Shown: positions 34,298 to 43,940, numbered from the stretch's first letter. The stretch: DNA of 48,068 nucleotides from an uncultured Clostridia bacterium (GCA_945915065.1 CAMEER010000009.1:1-48068), one strand, 5' to 3'. The notes: a model not told the origin generated them from the letters alone. Translations and numbers: made by a program.

Positions 34298-34669
34298 ATG
34301 CATTTGCAGGAATCCGGCGAGATGTATCTGGAGACCATTCTGGTGCTGACCAGTCAATCGCCCCATGTCCGCGCCATTGATGTGGGCGAGTATATGGGCT
34401 ATTCCAAGCCCAGTGTCAGCCGCGCCATGGGTCTTTTGAAGAGCGGCGGCTATATCAGGGTGGACGAAAACGGCTATATCACGCTATTGGAGCCGGGCCG
34501 GGAGGTGGCGGAAAAGATCTATGAACGCCACACGCTGCTGACGCAGTTTCTCACCCGGCTGGGCGTATCGCCGGAGGTGGCCGCCGAGGACGCCTGCAGA
34601 ATGGAGCACGTGATCAGTGATGAATCCTTTGCCGCCATCAAGCGCCACGCACATCTGAACACGAAGTAA
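34298..34669 (+). CDS. Short DtxR-family metal-dependent regulator (iron-type ligands)
   Basis: 123 residues. The winged helix spans roughly 1-65 (IDVGEYMGYSKPSVSRAMGLL is the helix-turn-helix). The dimer/metal part keeps Met9 in GEMYL, His78 in ERHTL, and Cys100-Glu103-His104 in ACRMEHVISD. This matches the DtxR/IdeR ligand set (M10, H79, C102, E105, H106 in DtxR) rather than MntR, which has Asp at the Met position. The SH3-like third domain is absent. It would bind DNA with ferrous or similar metal. ATG at 34298 follows CAGGGAGTGATCGT. It is single-gene with no transporter beside it. Confidence 0.85.
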   Translation: MHLQESGEMYLETILVLTSQSPHVRAIDVGEYMGYSKPSVSRAMGLLKSGGYIRVDENGYITLLEPGREVAEKIYERHTLLTQFLTRLGVSPEVAAEDACRMEHVISDESFAAIKRHAHLNTK

Positions 34670-34673
34670 ACGC

Positions 34674-34707
34674 AAAAATGAGGGACAGTTCTCTGTCCCT
34701 CATTTTT
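34674..34707. terminator. Bidirectional terminator between the DtxR-type gene and yigZ
   Basis: 14-bp stem AAAATGAGGGACAG / CTGTCCCTCATTTT (34675-34688 with 34693-34706), 4-nt loop, T-rich on both strands. Confidence 0.85.
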
Positions 34708-35342
34708 TATGGGATTTCCAGCCGCGGGCCGGGGCGGTATTCCTCCGACAGCACCTCTACGGCGATCCCTCCCGCGGACAGCTCCGTCAGGCGGCGCTGC
34801 AAACTCTCTGTCTGCTCCGCCGGGAGGGAGACGGCCAGCACCACGTCCGCGCCGTACTGCACGTCGTCCACCACGCCGTTTACGCCCTCGATCTCCAGCT
34901 TCACCCGCTGGAGCAGCGGATAAGTACAGGGCACCTTCACCCGTGCCCACGCGCCCATCACCGCGATGCCGGAAGCCCCCAGCGCGTCCTTGGCCCCCTT
35001 GGAATAGGCCCGGGTCAGTCCGCCGGCTCCCAACAGGATACCGCCGAAATACCGGGTCACCACACAGCACACATTGGTGACCTCCTCCCGCTCCAGCACC
35101 TTCAGCATGGGCTGTCCGGCGGTGCCCTGCGGCTCGCCGTCGTCGCTGTACCGGGCAATGGCAGGGCCGATGCGGTAGCACCAGCAGTTGTGGCGGGCAT
35201 CGTAATACCTGGCCTTCATTTCTTTGATATACTGCTGAGCCTGTTCCTCCGATTCCACCGGCCAGATGTGACTGATAAACCGGGAGCGCTTCTCCACGAA
35301 CTCGCTCTCCGCCGGAGCAAAGGGTACACGGAATTCACTCAT
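34707..35342 (-). CDS. yigZ: YigZ/IMPACT family protein
   Basis: 211 residues from ATG 35342 (MSEFRVPFAPAES), overlapping the hflX stop by 4 nt (ATGA); the longer frame runs into hflX. The N-terminal IMPACT domain holds EFVEKRSRFISH, DARHNCWCYRIG, YSDDGEPQGTAGQPM and VVTRYFGGILLGAGGL, all hallmarks. The C-terminal DUF1949 part completes the fold. The bacterial role is not settled; links to ribosome or translation control are suggested by relatives of IMPACT. The coupling to hflX, a ribosome GTPase, fits that. Confidence 0.93.
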   Translation of the reverse strand: MSEFRVPFAPAESEFVEKRSRFISHIWPVESEEQAQQYIKEMKARYYDARHNCWCYRIGPAIARYSDDGEPQGTAGQPMLKVLEREEVTNVCCVVTRYFGGILLGAGGLTRAYSKGAKDALGASGIAVMGAWARVKVPCTYPLLQRVKLEIEGVNGVVDDVQYGADVVLAVSLPAEQTESLQRRLTELSAGGIAVEVLSEEYRPGPRLEIP

Positions 35343-36643
35343 TCCCAGTCCTCCTTCGGCGGCTGCCAGCCCTCGATATAGTCCCGCAGCTGGCCCAGCA
35401 GCCGGGGATTGCACACCGCCACCACATCCACCGTGTCGGCGTATTCCACGCTCTCCACCTTGGCCTCCCGGTACAGGCTGTCCAGCAGACCCGCCTTGTC
35501 ATAGGGCAGATGCAGCGTCACCCGTCGGGTGCCCTTGTCCAGCTTCTTGTCGATGGCCGCCAGCAGCGCCGGGATCCCCTCGCCCGTTTTGGCGGAGATG
35601 GCCACGGCGTCCTCCTCTTTGGCCCGGTCACCCGGAAAGCTGAGGTCGGACTTGTTATACACCCGGATGCAGGGGATGGTATCGGCCCCCAGCTCCCGGA
35701 TCAGGTCGTCCACGATCCTGGCCTGCTGCCGCCACTGGATATTGGAGGAGTCGATCACATGCAGCAGCAGGTCGGCGTATTCCAGCTCCTCCAGCGTGGC
35801 CTTGAAGGCCTCCACCAGCTGATGGGGCAGCTTGCGGATAAAGCCCACCGTGTCGGAGATCACCACATCCAGCGTATCGCTGACCGTCAGCAGTCGGGTG
35901 GTGGTGTCCAGCGTGTCAAACAGGCGGTTGTTGGCGGGGATGTCCGCGCCGGTGATGGCGTTGAGCAGCGTGGATTTTCCGGCGTTGGTGTAGCCCACGA
36001 TGGCCACCACGGGGATCTCGTTCTTGCTGCGGCGCTGACGCTGTGTGGCACGCACCCGGCGCACCTCCTCCAGTTCCCCCTTCAGCTTGTCGATCTTGCG
36101 GCGGATATGGCGGCGGTCGGTCTCCAACTGGGTCTCGCCGGGGCCCTTGGTGCCGATGGGCGAGCCGCCGGTGCCGCCCTGCCGCTCCAGATGGCTCCAC
36201 ATGCCGATCAGGCGGGGCAGCAGGTACTGATACTGGGCCAGCTCCACCTGTAAGCAGCCCTCCTTTGTCCTCGCCCGCTGGGCGAAGATATCCAGGATCA
36301 GGCCGCTGCGGTCAATGACCTGCACGCCCAGCAGCTCCGTCAGCACACGGATCTGGGAGGGCGACAGCTCGTTGTCAAAGATCACCATGGTGGCCTTTTC
36401 GTTTTCCACCATGCGCCTGACCTCCTCCACCTTGCCCTCGCCGATGAAGCTGTGGGGATCCGGCTTTTCCCGGCTTTGCAACAGGATACCCGCCGTTTCG
36501 CCGCCGGCGGTCTCCACCAGCTCCGACAGCTCCATCAGGCTCTCCTCGTCGGCGCTGTCCTCTCCCAGCACCGGTGAGCGCAGACCCACCAGCACCGCGT
36601 AGTCACGGGCTTCTCGATTGGCTTCCAGTGTCTTTCGTTCCAT
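35339..36643 (-). CDS. hflX: Ribosome-splitting GTPase HflX
   Basis: 434 residues from ATG 36643 (MERKTLEANREARDY), with GAGGG upstream; TTG at 36658 would add five residues. The N-terminal HflX domain includes DPHSFIGEGKVEEV and FDNELSPSQ, then a helical linker with GPGETQLETDRR. The GTPase has GYTNAGKSTLLN (G1, about 215), DTVGFI (G3), NKSD (G4) and SAKTG (G5). HflX separates stalled 70S ribosomes after stress. It has its own promoter and is coupled to yigZ downstream. Confidence 0.96.
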   Translation of the reverse strand: MERKTLEANREARDYAVLVGLRSPVLGEDSADEESLMELSELVETAGGETAGILLQSREKPDPHSFIGEGKVEEVRRMVENEKATMVIFDNELSPSQIRVLTELLGVQVIDRSGLILDIFAQRARTKEGCLQVELAQYQYLLPRLIGMWSHLERQGGTGGSPIGTKGPGETQLETDRRHIRRKIDKLKGELEEVRRVRATQRQRRSKNEIPVVAIVGYTNAGKSTLLNAITGADIPANNRLFDTLDTTTRLLTVSDTLDVVISDTVGFIRKLPHQLVEAFKATLEELEYADLLLHVIDSSNIQWRQQARIVDDLIRELGADTIPCIRVYNKSDLSFPGDRAKEEDAVAISAKTGEGIPALLAAIDKKLDKGTRRVTLHLPYDKAGLLDSLYREAKVESVEYADTVDVVAVCNPRLLGQLRDYIEGWQPPKEDWE

Positions 36644-36672
36644 AGTACCCTCGGTCAACAGAATTTTTTCCT

Positions 36673-36701
36673 ATTATATACGCTTTTCCTGCGGTTGTAA
36701 A
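36673..36701 (-). promoter_or_regulatory. Promoter of hflX-yigZ
   Basis: Minus-strand TTTACA (36701-36696), 17-nt spacer, TATAAT (36678-36673), 30 nt before the hflX start and just after the rpmE terminator. Confidence 0.65.
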
Positions 36702-36702
36702 C

Positions 36703-36736
36703 GAAAAAAAGGCCTGCATCCTCGGATGCAGGTCTT
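36703..36736 (-). terminator. Terminator of rpmE
   Basis: Stem around CCTGCATC / GATGCAGG (36713-36720 with 36725-36732, extended by AT-rich pairs), followed on the minus strand by CTTTTTTTCG. Confidence 0.75.
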
Positions 36737-36748
36737 TTATGTGTCTTG

Positions 36749-36952
36749 TTAGCCCTCCAGGCCGAAACGCTTGTTGAACTTGGCAACACGTCCGCCGGTA
36801 TCGACAAGCTTCTGCTTGCCGGTGAAGAACGGGTGACACTTAGAGCAGACTTCCACGCGAATATCCTTCTTCGTAGAACCTGTCTCAATCACATTACCGC
36901 AGGCGCATTTAATAGTAGTCTGCTGATAATTGGGATGGATTCCTTCCTTCAT
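36749..36952 (-). CDS. rpmE: 50S ribosomal protein L31 (zinc form)
   Basis: 67 residues: [20 protein letters not shown], with Cys16/Cys18 and Cys36/Cys39 (CSKCHPF) forming the zinc site, then [15 protein letters not shown]. This is the zinc-replete paralogue; no zinc-free copy is in the window. It sits between addA and hflX with its own promoter, leader and terminator. Confidence 0.97.
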   Translation of the reverse strand: MKEGIHPNYQQTTIKCACGNVIETGSTKKDIRVEVCSKCHPFFTGKQKLVDTGGRVAKFNKRFGLEG

Positions 36953-37010
36953 TGCTCTGGTTCACCCCTTTCCGGTACACTTGTCGTTTGGGCTTTCACC
37001 CACAAACGCA
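36953..37010 (-). promoter_or_regulatory. rpmE leader, candidate L31 autoregulatory RNA
   Basis: The leader carries a hairpin of the form CGTTTG...CAAACG (about 37009-36985), followed by GTGTACCGGAAAGGGGTGA near the ribosome site. L31 leaders have been described computationally in Firmicutes; I cannot match the exact consensus here. Confidence 0.35.
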
Positions 37011-37016
37011 ACTGTG

Positions 37017-37045
37017 ATAATACCACACCTTATGGCAAATTGCAA
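37017..37045 (-). promoter_or_regulatory. Promoter of rpmE
   Basis: Minus-strand TTGCAA (37045-37040), 17-nt spacer, TATTAT (37022-37017). Confidence 0.55.
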
Positions 37046-37053
37046 GCACTTTT

Positions 37054-40000
37054 TTACAAATTCACCGTGGAATCTGTGTGGAAAAAGTACAGCACCTTTT
37101 CCGTGACCTCTTTTTCCAGCACCTTGCCCAGCGCCAACGCATAGGCCTCCAGCTGCGGACGGTAGCGCTCTGCCCGCGCCGCCGTCTCCTCCGGGGTGAT
37201 CCGGTCGGTCTTGAAGTCCACCACTGTCAGCCCCTGCGGCGTTTCAAAGGCGCAGTCCACCACACCCTGCAGCAGCAGTTCCTCCCCCGACACAGCTTCG
37301 TCGTACAAAGCCGCGTCCGTCAGGAGGGCAAAGCGGTACTCCCGCCACACTTTATCCGCACGCCGGATCCGCTCCGCCAGAGGTGAGCCCAGAAACCGGG
37401 CCACCATGCCGCAGTCCACCGCAGCCGCCTGCTGGGCTGTCAGCAGCCGCCGCTGCCGCAGCTTCTCCACCTCCTGCGCCACCGCGTCGGCTGCAGGCGG
37501 CGTGGTAAAGTCGATATACTGCATGACCGCGTGGACGGCGGTACCCTTTTCCGCCGCCGTCAGACCGGTAATCTCCCGCAGGAATTTCGGTTTTTCAAAC
37601 AGTACTGCCCGCCGCCGGGTCGGTGCGCCCTCGGCGATCTCCTCGTCGATGGCCCGCCCCTTCAGCTGCGTAGCCGTCACCTTTCCCGGCGTCACGGCGG
37701 CCTCAGGGTAAGGGTAGACCCATTCCAGCGCCGCGCCGTCAAATGTCCGCTCCTGCGGCAAATCTGTGATGACGCCGTCCTCATGGGCAGCCGCCGCGGT
37801 ATCGGTGGGATTCTCCCACAAATACACCTGCCAGCCGCCGTCCTCCGCCGTCATGGTCCGGGGCGTCACCTCCGCCCACCGGCACAGCTTCGCGCCAGCG
37901 GCGGTACACAGCAGCGGCAGCAGCACCCAATCGCCAAGACATTTTCCCGCCGCCACCGCCTCCGGCGGCGTCGGCACGTCCGCCACGCCCGCCAGATCGC
38001 CGACACGCTTGCGGGCATTTCGCAGGCAGTCCACTGCGATCATCTTCTCCTTGGCGCGGGTCATGGCCACATAGAGGATCCGCATCTCCTCCGACTTGCT
38101 TTCCCGCCGCAGGCGCAGCGCCACCGCTGTTTTGCTGATGGTATCATACTTGATACGCCGCTGCCGGTCCACGCACTCCACGCCCAATCCCAGCTGCGTG
38201 TGTACCAACACCGGCTCCTGGGTATCCCGTGGATCGAACCGCTTGCTGAGATCGCACAGAAATACGATGGGAAATTCCAGTCCCTTGGACTTATGGATGG
38301 ACATGATCTGCACGCCGCCGGCGCTCTGCTGGGTGGAGAGATCCGGCGCATCGCCGTTTTCCAGCAGCGTGCGCAGATGGGTCACGAAATCGAACAGGCT
38401 TTTCTTCCCCGCCCCGGCCATCTGCCGGGCATAGGTATAAAAGGCCACCAGATTATCCTTCCGCGCCTGCCCTCCGGGCATGGCCCCGAACACCGCGACG
38501 CAGTGGCAGGTGTTGTAGATCCGCCACAGCAGCTGATCCACCGTCTCATCCCGGGCCGCCTCACGCAGGCTCTCCAGCGTGTCCAGAAAGCCCCGGGTAT
38601 CCCCGCTCTCGTCCAGCACCAGCGCGTCATAGTAATCGCCGTCCTTCCGCAAGGCCCGGATGGCCGCCAGACGGTCCGGCGTAAAGCCGAACAGGGGCGA
38701 GCGCAGCACAGAGATCAGCGGCACATCCTGCCGGGGATTGTCGATGATCTGCAGCAGCGAGTACACCACGGCGATCTCCACCGTGGAGAAAAAATCGCTG
38801 CTCTCATCGGCGGCACAGGGGAGATTCTGCGCCGCCAGCGCCGCCGTAAAGACCTTCAGGCGGCTGCGGGGCGAACGCATCAGAAGAACGAAATCCTCCG
38901 GCGTACACCGCCGCATGGCGCCGTCATCGCCCATGACGGGATAGCCCTCGTCCAGCATCCGGCGGATCCGGGCCGCCACAAACCGGGCCTCCACCGCCGT
39001 GCGGTCAAACCGCTCCTCCTCCGTGTCGGACACGTCGATCAGATGGAACTCCGCCGCCGCGTCGTCGTGGGGCGGATAGTAGGCCGCGCCGAAGTACAGC
39101 CGCTCCTCCGCGCCGTAGTCCATCTCCCCCATCTGCCGGGACATGATGCTGTGGAAAACGGCGTTGCAGGCGTCCAGCACGCTCTGCCGGGAACGAAAGT
39201 TTTGACTCAGCAGCACCTTGCGGGGCTGTCCCTCCTCCGCCTGCTCCGTCTGGACGTAGCTATTGTATTTCCGCAGGAAAATGGTGGGGTCTGCCAGCCG
39301 GAAGCGGTAAATGCTCTGCTTCACGTCGCCCACGGTAAACAGGTTCTGCTCCTGTCGGGAGATGGCGGTGAAGATACAGTTCTGCACCTCATTGGTGTCC
39401 TGATATTCGTCCACCATGATCTCCCGGTACCGTTGGGCCACCTGCCGGGCCAGCTCCGTCGGCTGACCGTCCGCCTGACACAACAGATCGATGGCATAGT
39501 GCTCCTGATCGGAGAAATCCATCACGTTGCGCCGTGCCTTCTCCGCCTGATACCGCCGGGCGAAATCCGCCGTCAGCGCCGTCAGTGCCAGCATGGCGGG
39601 CGCCATGGTCCGCAGATCCGCCAGATGCTCCTCCTCCGTGACGGCAAAGGGCTTGGCCATCTCCTTCACCGCGTCCTTGCACTGATCCCGCAGCGCCTTG
39701 ACCCGTTCCTTTTCCGGATGCTCGCCCCGGACCGGCTTCACCCGCGGAAAGTCCGGTATCCGCCGCGCCATAGTCTCCCAGTCGCCCCGGGCCGCGGCAA
39801 ACTGCCGCAGCTGTGCCGCTGTTTCCGTCAATTGCGCGCCATAGGCGGCGGCCACCGCTTCATCCGCAATACCGCCGGCCACCTTTTCCAGCTGTATCGC
39901 CCAGAATTCCGCCTTGGCTGCGGCGTCCTCCATAACCACCTGTCCATAGGGCGACGATGTCAGGCTGTCCGGCAGGGTCTCCCAATCAGCCCTCACCTTG

Positions 40001-40593
40001 TCCAGCCATTGCAGCGGATAGGGATGGCTCTGCAGCTTGCGGTGCAGCTCCAGCACCAGACGTTCCAGCGCCCGGTCGTCACGGCCGGCGCCCAGCGTCT
40101 CCGCCAGCTGCTCTCCCTGCCGGTCCATATGGACATAGAAGTCCTCCAGCACCCGCGCCAGTACCCGCTCCTTCAGGATCCCGGCCTCCTGCTCGTCCAG
40201 CACCCGGAAATCCGGCGTCAGGCTGCTGCCCTCCACCGGCGGCAGCAGATACACATTCTCCCGCAGCAGCGCGGCACAGAAGGCGTCCACCGTTTTGATA
40301 TCCGCCTGATAGACCCGGAACATCTGGCGGCGCAGATGGGCGTCCTCCGGATGCTCCGCCACCCGTTTGGCCAGCTCCGCGGCAATCTTGCCCCGCAGCT
40401 CCGCGGCAGCGGCCTTGGTGTAGGTAATGATAAGGAAATCATCCACGGCGCACTGTTCTTCGGTAATATAGCGGAACAGCCGCTCCACCAGTACCTTCGT
40501 CTTGCCGGAACCGGCCGCGGCGGATACCAGCAGGCTGCCGCCCCGGTTCTCCACCGCCATGCGCTGGTCGTGGGTCAGTTCAATGTTCGCCAT
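37054..40593 (-). CDS. addA: Helicase-nuclease AddAB, subunit AddA
   Basis: 1179 residues, normal for AddA. UvrD-like helicase motifs: AAAGSGKTKVLVERL near the start (Walker A), FLIITYTKAAAAEL (Ia), VDEYQDTNEVQN (Walker B), VGDVKQSIYRFR (III), and QIMSIHKSKGLEFP and AMTRAKEK in the second half (V-VI). The C-terminal RecB-type nuclease has GTAVHAVMQY and VVDFKTDR. With AddB it resects double-strand ends up to Chi for RecA. ATG 40593 lies inside the addB end, a 14-nt overlap, so the two are coupled. No clear terminator follows. Confidence 0.96.
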   Translation of the reverse strand: MANIELTHDQRMAVENRGGSLLVSAAAGSGKTKVLVERLFRYITEEQCAVDDFLIITYTKAAAAELRGKIAAELAKRVAEHPEDAHLRRQMFRVYQADIKTVDAFCAALLRENVYLLPPVEGSSLTPDFRVLDEQEAGILKERVLARVLEDFYVHMDRQGEQLAETLGAGRDDRALERLVLELHRKLQSHPYPLQWLDKVRADWETLPDSLTSSPYGQVVMEDAAAKAEFWAIQLEKVAGGIADEAVAAAYGAQLTETAAQLRQFAAARGDWETMARRIPDFPRVKPVRGEHPEKERVKALRDQCKDAVKEMAKPFAVTEEEHLADLRTMAPAMLALTALTADFARRYQAEKARRNVMDFSDQEHYAIDLLCQADGQPTELARQVAQRYREIMVDEYQDTNEVQNCIFTAISRQEQNLFTVGDVKQSIYRFRLADPTIFLRKYNSYVQTEQAEEGQPRKVLLSQNFRSRQSVLDACNAVFHSIMSRQMGEMDYGAEERLYFGAAYYPPHDDAAAEFHLIDVSDTEEERFDRTAVEARFVAARIRRMLDEGYPVMGDDGAMRRCTPEDFVLLMRSPRSRLKVFTAALAAQNLPCAADESSDFFSTVEIAVVYSLLQIIDNPRQDVPLISVLRSPLFGFTPDRLAAIRALRKDGDYYDALVLDESGDTRGFLDTLESLREAARDETVDQLLWRIYNTCHCVAVFGAMPGGQARKDNLVAFYTYARQMAGAGKKSLFDFVTHLRTLLENGDAPDLSTQQSAGGVQIMSIHKSKGLEFPIVFLCDLSKRFDPRDTQEPVLVHTQLGLGVECVDRQRRIKYDTISKTAVALRLRRESKSEEMRILYVAMTRAKEKMIAVDCLRNARKRVGDLAGVADVPTPPEAVAAGKCLGDWVLLPLLCTAAGAKLCRWAEVTPRTMTAEDGGWQVYLWENPTDTAAAAHEDGVITDLPQERTFDGAALEWVYPYPEAAVTPGKVTATQLKGRAIDEEIAEGAPTRRRAVLFEKPKFLREITGLTAAEKGTAVHAVMQYIDFTTPPAADAVAQEVEKLRQRRLLTAQQAAAVDCGMVARFLGSPLAERIRRADKVWREYRFALLTDAALYDEAVSGEELLLQGVVDCAFETPQGLTVVDFKTDRITPEETAARAERYRPQLEAYALALGKVLEKEVTEKVLYFFHTDSTVNL

Positions 40594-43500
40594 GGTCCAC
40601 CTCCCCGTTCTCCTTCTCCATCAGGGTCCAGAACTCGCCGCTGTCCGTTTTGCGCAGCTGCCGCTTTCTGTCCCGGCTCTCGTCAAAATAGCAGGCCGAA
40701 GCAAAGGCGCAGTAGGTGCAGGCGCTGTCCTGGGGGTTTCGCGTATAGGGATCGGCGTCGATATTGCCCTGTGCGATCTCTCCCGTGATCTGGTGCAGCA
40801 GCTTTTCCACATACCGCCCCAGATGGCCCAACTGTGCCGCCGTGGCGATATCGCCGGACAGCGATCCGTCCTTCTTCACGCTGACAGGCAGGTAGCACGG
40901 CGTCTCCAGGGCGCTGTGCTCCATGGCCTGCAGCACCTCCGGCTTACTGAGTATCAGCCCGGTGCGGCGCAGGGCGCTGCGCATATCCGCCTTTAACTTT
41001 TCATCGGTAATGCTGCGCTCCCGCGGCAGGATCACGCTGCGGGCCGGCTGATACAGCACGCCGCAGGGCACGATGGGATGGCCGAAATAGTCCTGTCCCT
41101 CCTGCTGCAGCGTAAAAAGGTACAACAGCATCTGGATACCCAGCCCATAGCGGATATCGGTGAGGTCAAAGCTCTTTTTGCCGGTCTTGTAGTCCACCAC
41201 CCGCAGATACAGCTTCCCGTCGTGGAGCCAGCCGTCCACCCGGTCCACCTTACCGGACACCGACAGGGTAGCGCCGCCCTCCCGCACGGTGATGGCAGGC
41301 AGATCACCGTCCCGGCCGCCGAAGCTCAGTTCGAAGGCCACCGGCGCAAAATCCGACTGCCGCATTTCCTCCGCCATGCCCAGTATGATCGTGCAGGCCG
41401 TCTCCCGCAAACGACCGAACAGATACTTGAAGCGGGCGGATTTATTCTGATACCCGTCTATCCGTGTGGCGGCGTACCGGTCCACATAGTGCTTCACCAT
41501 GTGCCGCAGCGTCTCGTCGTCCACCTGCGCATAGCCGCCCCGCTCCTTCACATCCCGGTTCACATTCTCCAACAGGTCGTGCAGGAATGTACCCACCTCC
41601 GGGGCCTCGAAGCCGGCCTTTTTCCGCTCCTTCGCCCGCAGACCGTACTCCATGAAATAGCCGAAATGGCAGGACTTTACCCGGTCGATGCGGCTGGCGG
41701 ACATGGCAATGGACTTGCCGTACAGCGACTGCACCGCCTCCGGCGACAGCCGCCCCCGCTCCATACGCCGGGCCCGCTCCATGGCGGACAGCGTGGGCGC
41801 GTACCGGGGCTGCTCCTGAAAATAGCGCCACAGCGCCTGGTCCGATCCGGCGGCGCACAGTGCCGTGGCCGGAAGCGTCAGACGGTAGGCCCCGTCCTCA
41901 TGCCGCACCTTCACCCGGGGAAACAGCAGCGCCGTGCGCTCCACCACAAAGGAGGGCCGCAGCGCCGCGCCGGTCACGTCGGTAACAGGCCAGCTGATGT
42001 GCAGCCGCTCCGTAGGCTGGACAAGGCAGGCGTAAATATTCTGCAACTCGTTGTCCAGCGCGTCAAAGGTGGCGTCCGACAAAGGGATCTCCCGCTGCTG
42101 CAGGGCCTGCCGGTCATCACTGTCCAGAATACCGCCGTCCCGGTCGATCCGGGGCAGCAGGTGGTCGTTGGCCCCCAGCAGAAACAGCACCCGGACACGG
42201 TGGCGGTCATTGCGGGTGATCTCGCTGACCTTCACCTGATCCAGCGTGGCGGGAATGGTTCCCACGCTGTACTGGGTCAGCACCAGACGCAGCAGCTTGG
42301 CAAATTCCGAGCCGTCCAGCTCCGTGTCCCCCAGGATCTCCACAAACTGATCCAGCACGTCGCAGAAGATCTGCCACAGCTGGGCGTACTCCTCCGCCAG
42401 CTGCACCTGTCCCGCCTCCAGCAGCGCGTCCGCCTTATCCCGCAGGGCGTCCGGCACACCGGCGGCCGCCGCGAAATCGTACAGCGTCCGGGCCTTGTCC
42501 CGGGCGGCCGGCAGTGTCTTCAGGCCCTCCGCCAGCGCCAGCAGCGGTATGCGCACCTTTTCCCGGATACGGTTCACCTCCGCCAGCCGGGCAGCGCGCT
42601 CCTCGGTCAGCTCCACGCCGTAACCGTCCGGGTTGGCCGTCCACGGCACGTCCCGCAGCCACATAACGCCGCGAATGTCCCACCGGATCACATAGTTTTC
42701 CAGCAGGTCGCACTCCTCCGCCGTCACGCCGGTCATACCGGTTTTCAGATAGCGGAACATGTCCTCGTATTCAAAGCCGCCGGTCACCGCGTCCACGGCG
42801 GACAGCAGCAGCGTGATCACCGGCTTTTCCAGAATTTCGCTGCGGCGGCTGATGTAGGCGGGGATGCCGTCCCGCTGAAACACCGATTCCAGCAGCGGGC
42901 CGTATATATCCATGGCGCGGCTGGCCACGGCCATATCCCGATAGCGATAGCCCTGTGCCGCCAGCTGCCGGATCCGGGCGGAAACGTACTCCACCTCCGT
43001 ATAGGCGGTGGCGGCCTCATACAGCGCCACCGCATCGGTTTCGTCCTCCCATGCCGCGTCGCTGCCGAAAAAGTGGCGCTCCAAATGGTCCAGAGGGCTC
43101 TCGCCGTTTCGGGTGAGGTACTCCATGCGGCACTTCACGCCCGCCTCCTGTGCCATGCGCACCAGACGCTCCTTCTGGGCGGCGGCATTCCGGAACAACT
43201 GGCCGCTCCGGTCGCCCAGCAGCGTCACCGTCACGCTGTGAGACCGCCGCAGCGCCAGTGCGAGGATGCTCTCCTCCTGCTTGTTGAAAAAGGAGAAGCC
43301 GTCCAGATACAGGTCCTTCCCGTCCAGATACCGGGACTGGGGCAGGCTGTCACACAGCTTCTGCACACGGGAGCGCACATCCGTCTCTCCGGTACGCAGC
43401 CGGGCGTCGTAGGCGGCGAAGATCATGGCCACATCCCGCAGCTTGTCGCCCATGGCCCCCTCCATGTCGGCCACATGGCGGAACAGTGTCTCCGGGGCGA

Positions 43501-43888
43501 TCTGATAGGCGTAAAACTCGTCGGCCAGCGCGGTCAGCTGATGCAGAAACGCCGCCCGCTGAGAGGGCCGTCCGAACACCTTCAGATTGCTGTGCAGCTC
43601 CTGCAGGCAGCGGCGCATGGTCAGCAGCTTGCCGCCGTTGTCCAGCGTCACGTCCGCCAGTCCTCCGGTCTCTCCCAGCACGCGGGTGGCAAGACTCTGA
43701 AAGCTGAGCACCTCCGCATCACGGCAGGCCGTGGGGCCGCAGGCGCGGCACAGATCCAGCTCCGCCTCATGGGAAGTGTGCTCCGGCACCAGCAGCAACT
43801 GGGGGCGGTTCCCCCGCTCCCGGGCCATGGTCTCCAGCACACGGGCGGATTTGCCGCTTCCCGCGCGTCCGATCCAGATGGTCAGCAT
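40580..43888 (-). CDS. addB: Helicase-nuclease AddAB, subunit AddB
   Basis: 1102 residues from ATG 43888 (MLTIWIGRAGSGKS), 9 nt after GAGGAGG; the longer frame to 43906 would contain the ribosome site. GRAGSGKS at about 7-14 is the Walker A. The rest of the helicase half is degenerate, as in the family, which reads Chi. The C-terminal nuclease has VVDYKTGKK, and the Fe-S cluster cysteines are visible: RVKSCHFGYF further up and CTYCAFASAC near the end. It is the first gene of the addB-addA pair. Confidence 0.95.
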   Translation of the reverse strand: MLTIWIGRAGSGKSARVLETMARERGNRPQLLLVPEHTSHEAELDLCRACGPTACRDAEVLSFQSLATRVLGETGGLADVTLDNGGKLLTMRRCLQELHSNLKVFGRPSQRAAFLHQLTALADEFYAYQIAPETLFRHVADMEGAMGDKLRDVAMIFAAYDARLRTGETDVRSRVQKLCDSLPQSRYLDGKDLYLDGFSFFNKQEESILALALRRSHSVTVTLLGDRSGQLFRNAAAQKERLVRMAQEAGVKCRMEYLTRNGESPLDHLERHFFGSDAAWEDETDAVALYEAATAYTEVEYVSARIRQLAAQGYRYRDMAVASRAMDIYGPLLESVFQRDGIPAYISRRSEILEKPVITLLLSAVDAVTGGFEYEDMFRYLKTGMTGVTAEECDLLENYVIRWDIRGVMWLRDVPWTANPDGYGVELTEERAARLAEVNRIREKVRIPLLALAEGLKTLPAARDKARTLYDFAAAAGVPDALRDKADALLEAGQVQLAEEYAQLWQIFCDVLDQFVEILGDTELDGSEFAKLLRLVLTQYSVGTIPATLDQVKVSEITRNDRHRVRVLFLLGANDHLLPRIDRDGGILDSDDRQALQQREIPLSDATFDALDNELQNIYACLVQPTERLHISWPVTDVTGAALRPSFVVERTALLFPRVKVRHEDGAYRLTLPATALCAAGSDQALWRYFQEQPRYAPTLSAMERARRMERGRLSPEAVQSLYGKSIAMSASRIDRVKSCHFGYFMEYGLRAKERKKAGFEAPEVGTFLHDLLENVNRDVKERGGYAQVDDETLRHMVKHYVDRYAATRIDGYQNKSARFKYLFGRLRETACTIILGMAEEMRQSDFAPVAFELSFGGRDGDLPAITVREGGATLSVSGKVDRVDGWLHDGKLYLRVVDYKTGKKSFDLTDIRYGLGIQMLLYLFTLQQEGQDYFGHPIVPCGVLYQPARSVILPRERSITDEKLKADMRSALRRTGLILSKPEVLQAMEHSALETPCYLPVSVKKDGSLSGDIATAAQLGHLGRYVEKLLHQITGEIAQGNIDADPYTRNPQDSACTYCAFASACYFDESRDRKRQLRKTDSGEFWTLMEKENGEVDHGEH

Positions 43889-43940
43889 GGTGGCTGTCCT
43901 CCTCATAAGTAAATGATTTCATACGTTCGATTTATGTTCT

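Noticed and set aside
37531-40788. 1085-codon plus-strand frame opposite addA
   Set aside because: Shadow frame extending into addB; no start signal or domain.
41078-43912. 944-codon plus-strand frame opposite addB
   Set aside because: Shadow frame of a well-supported gene.
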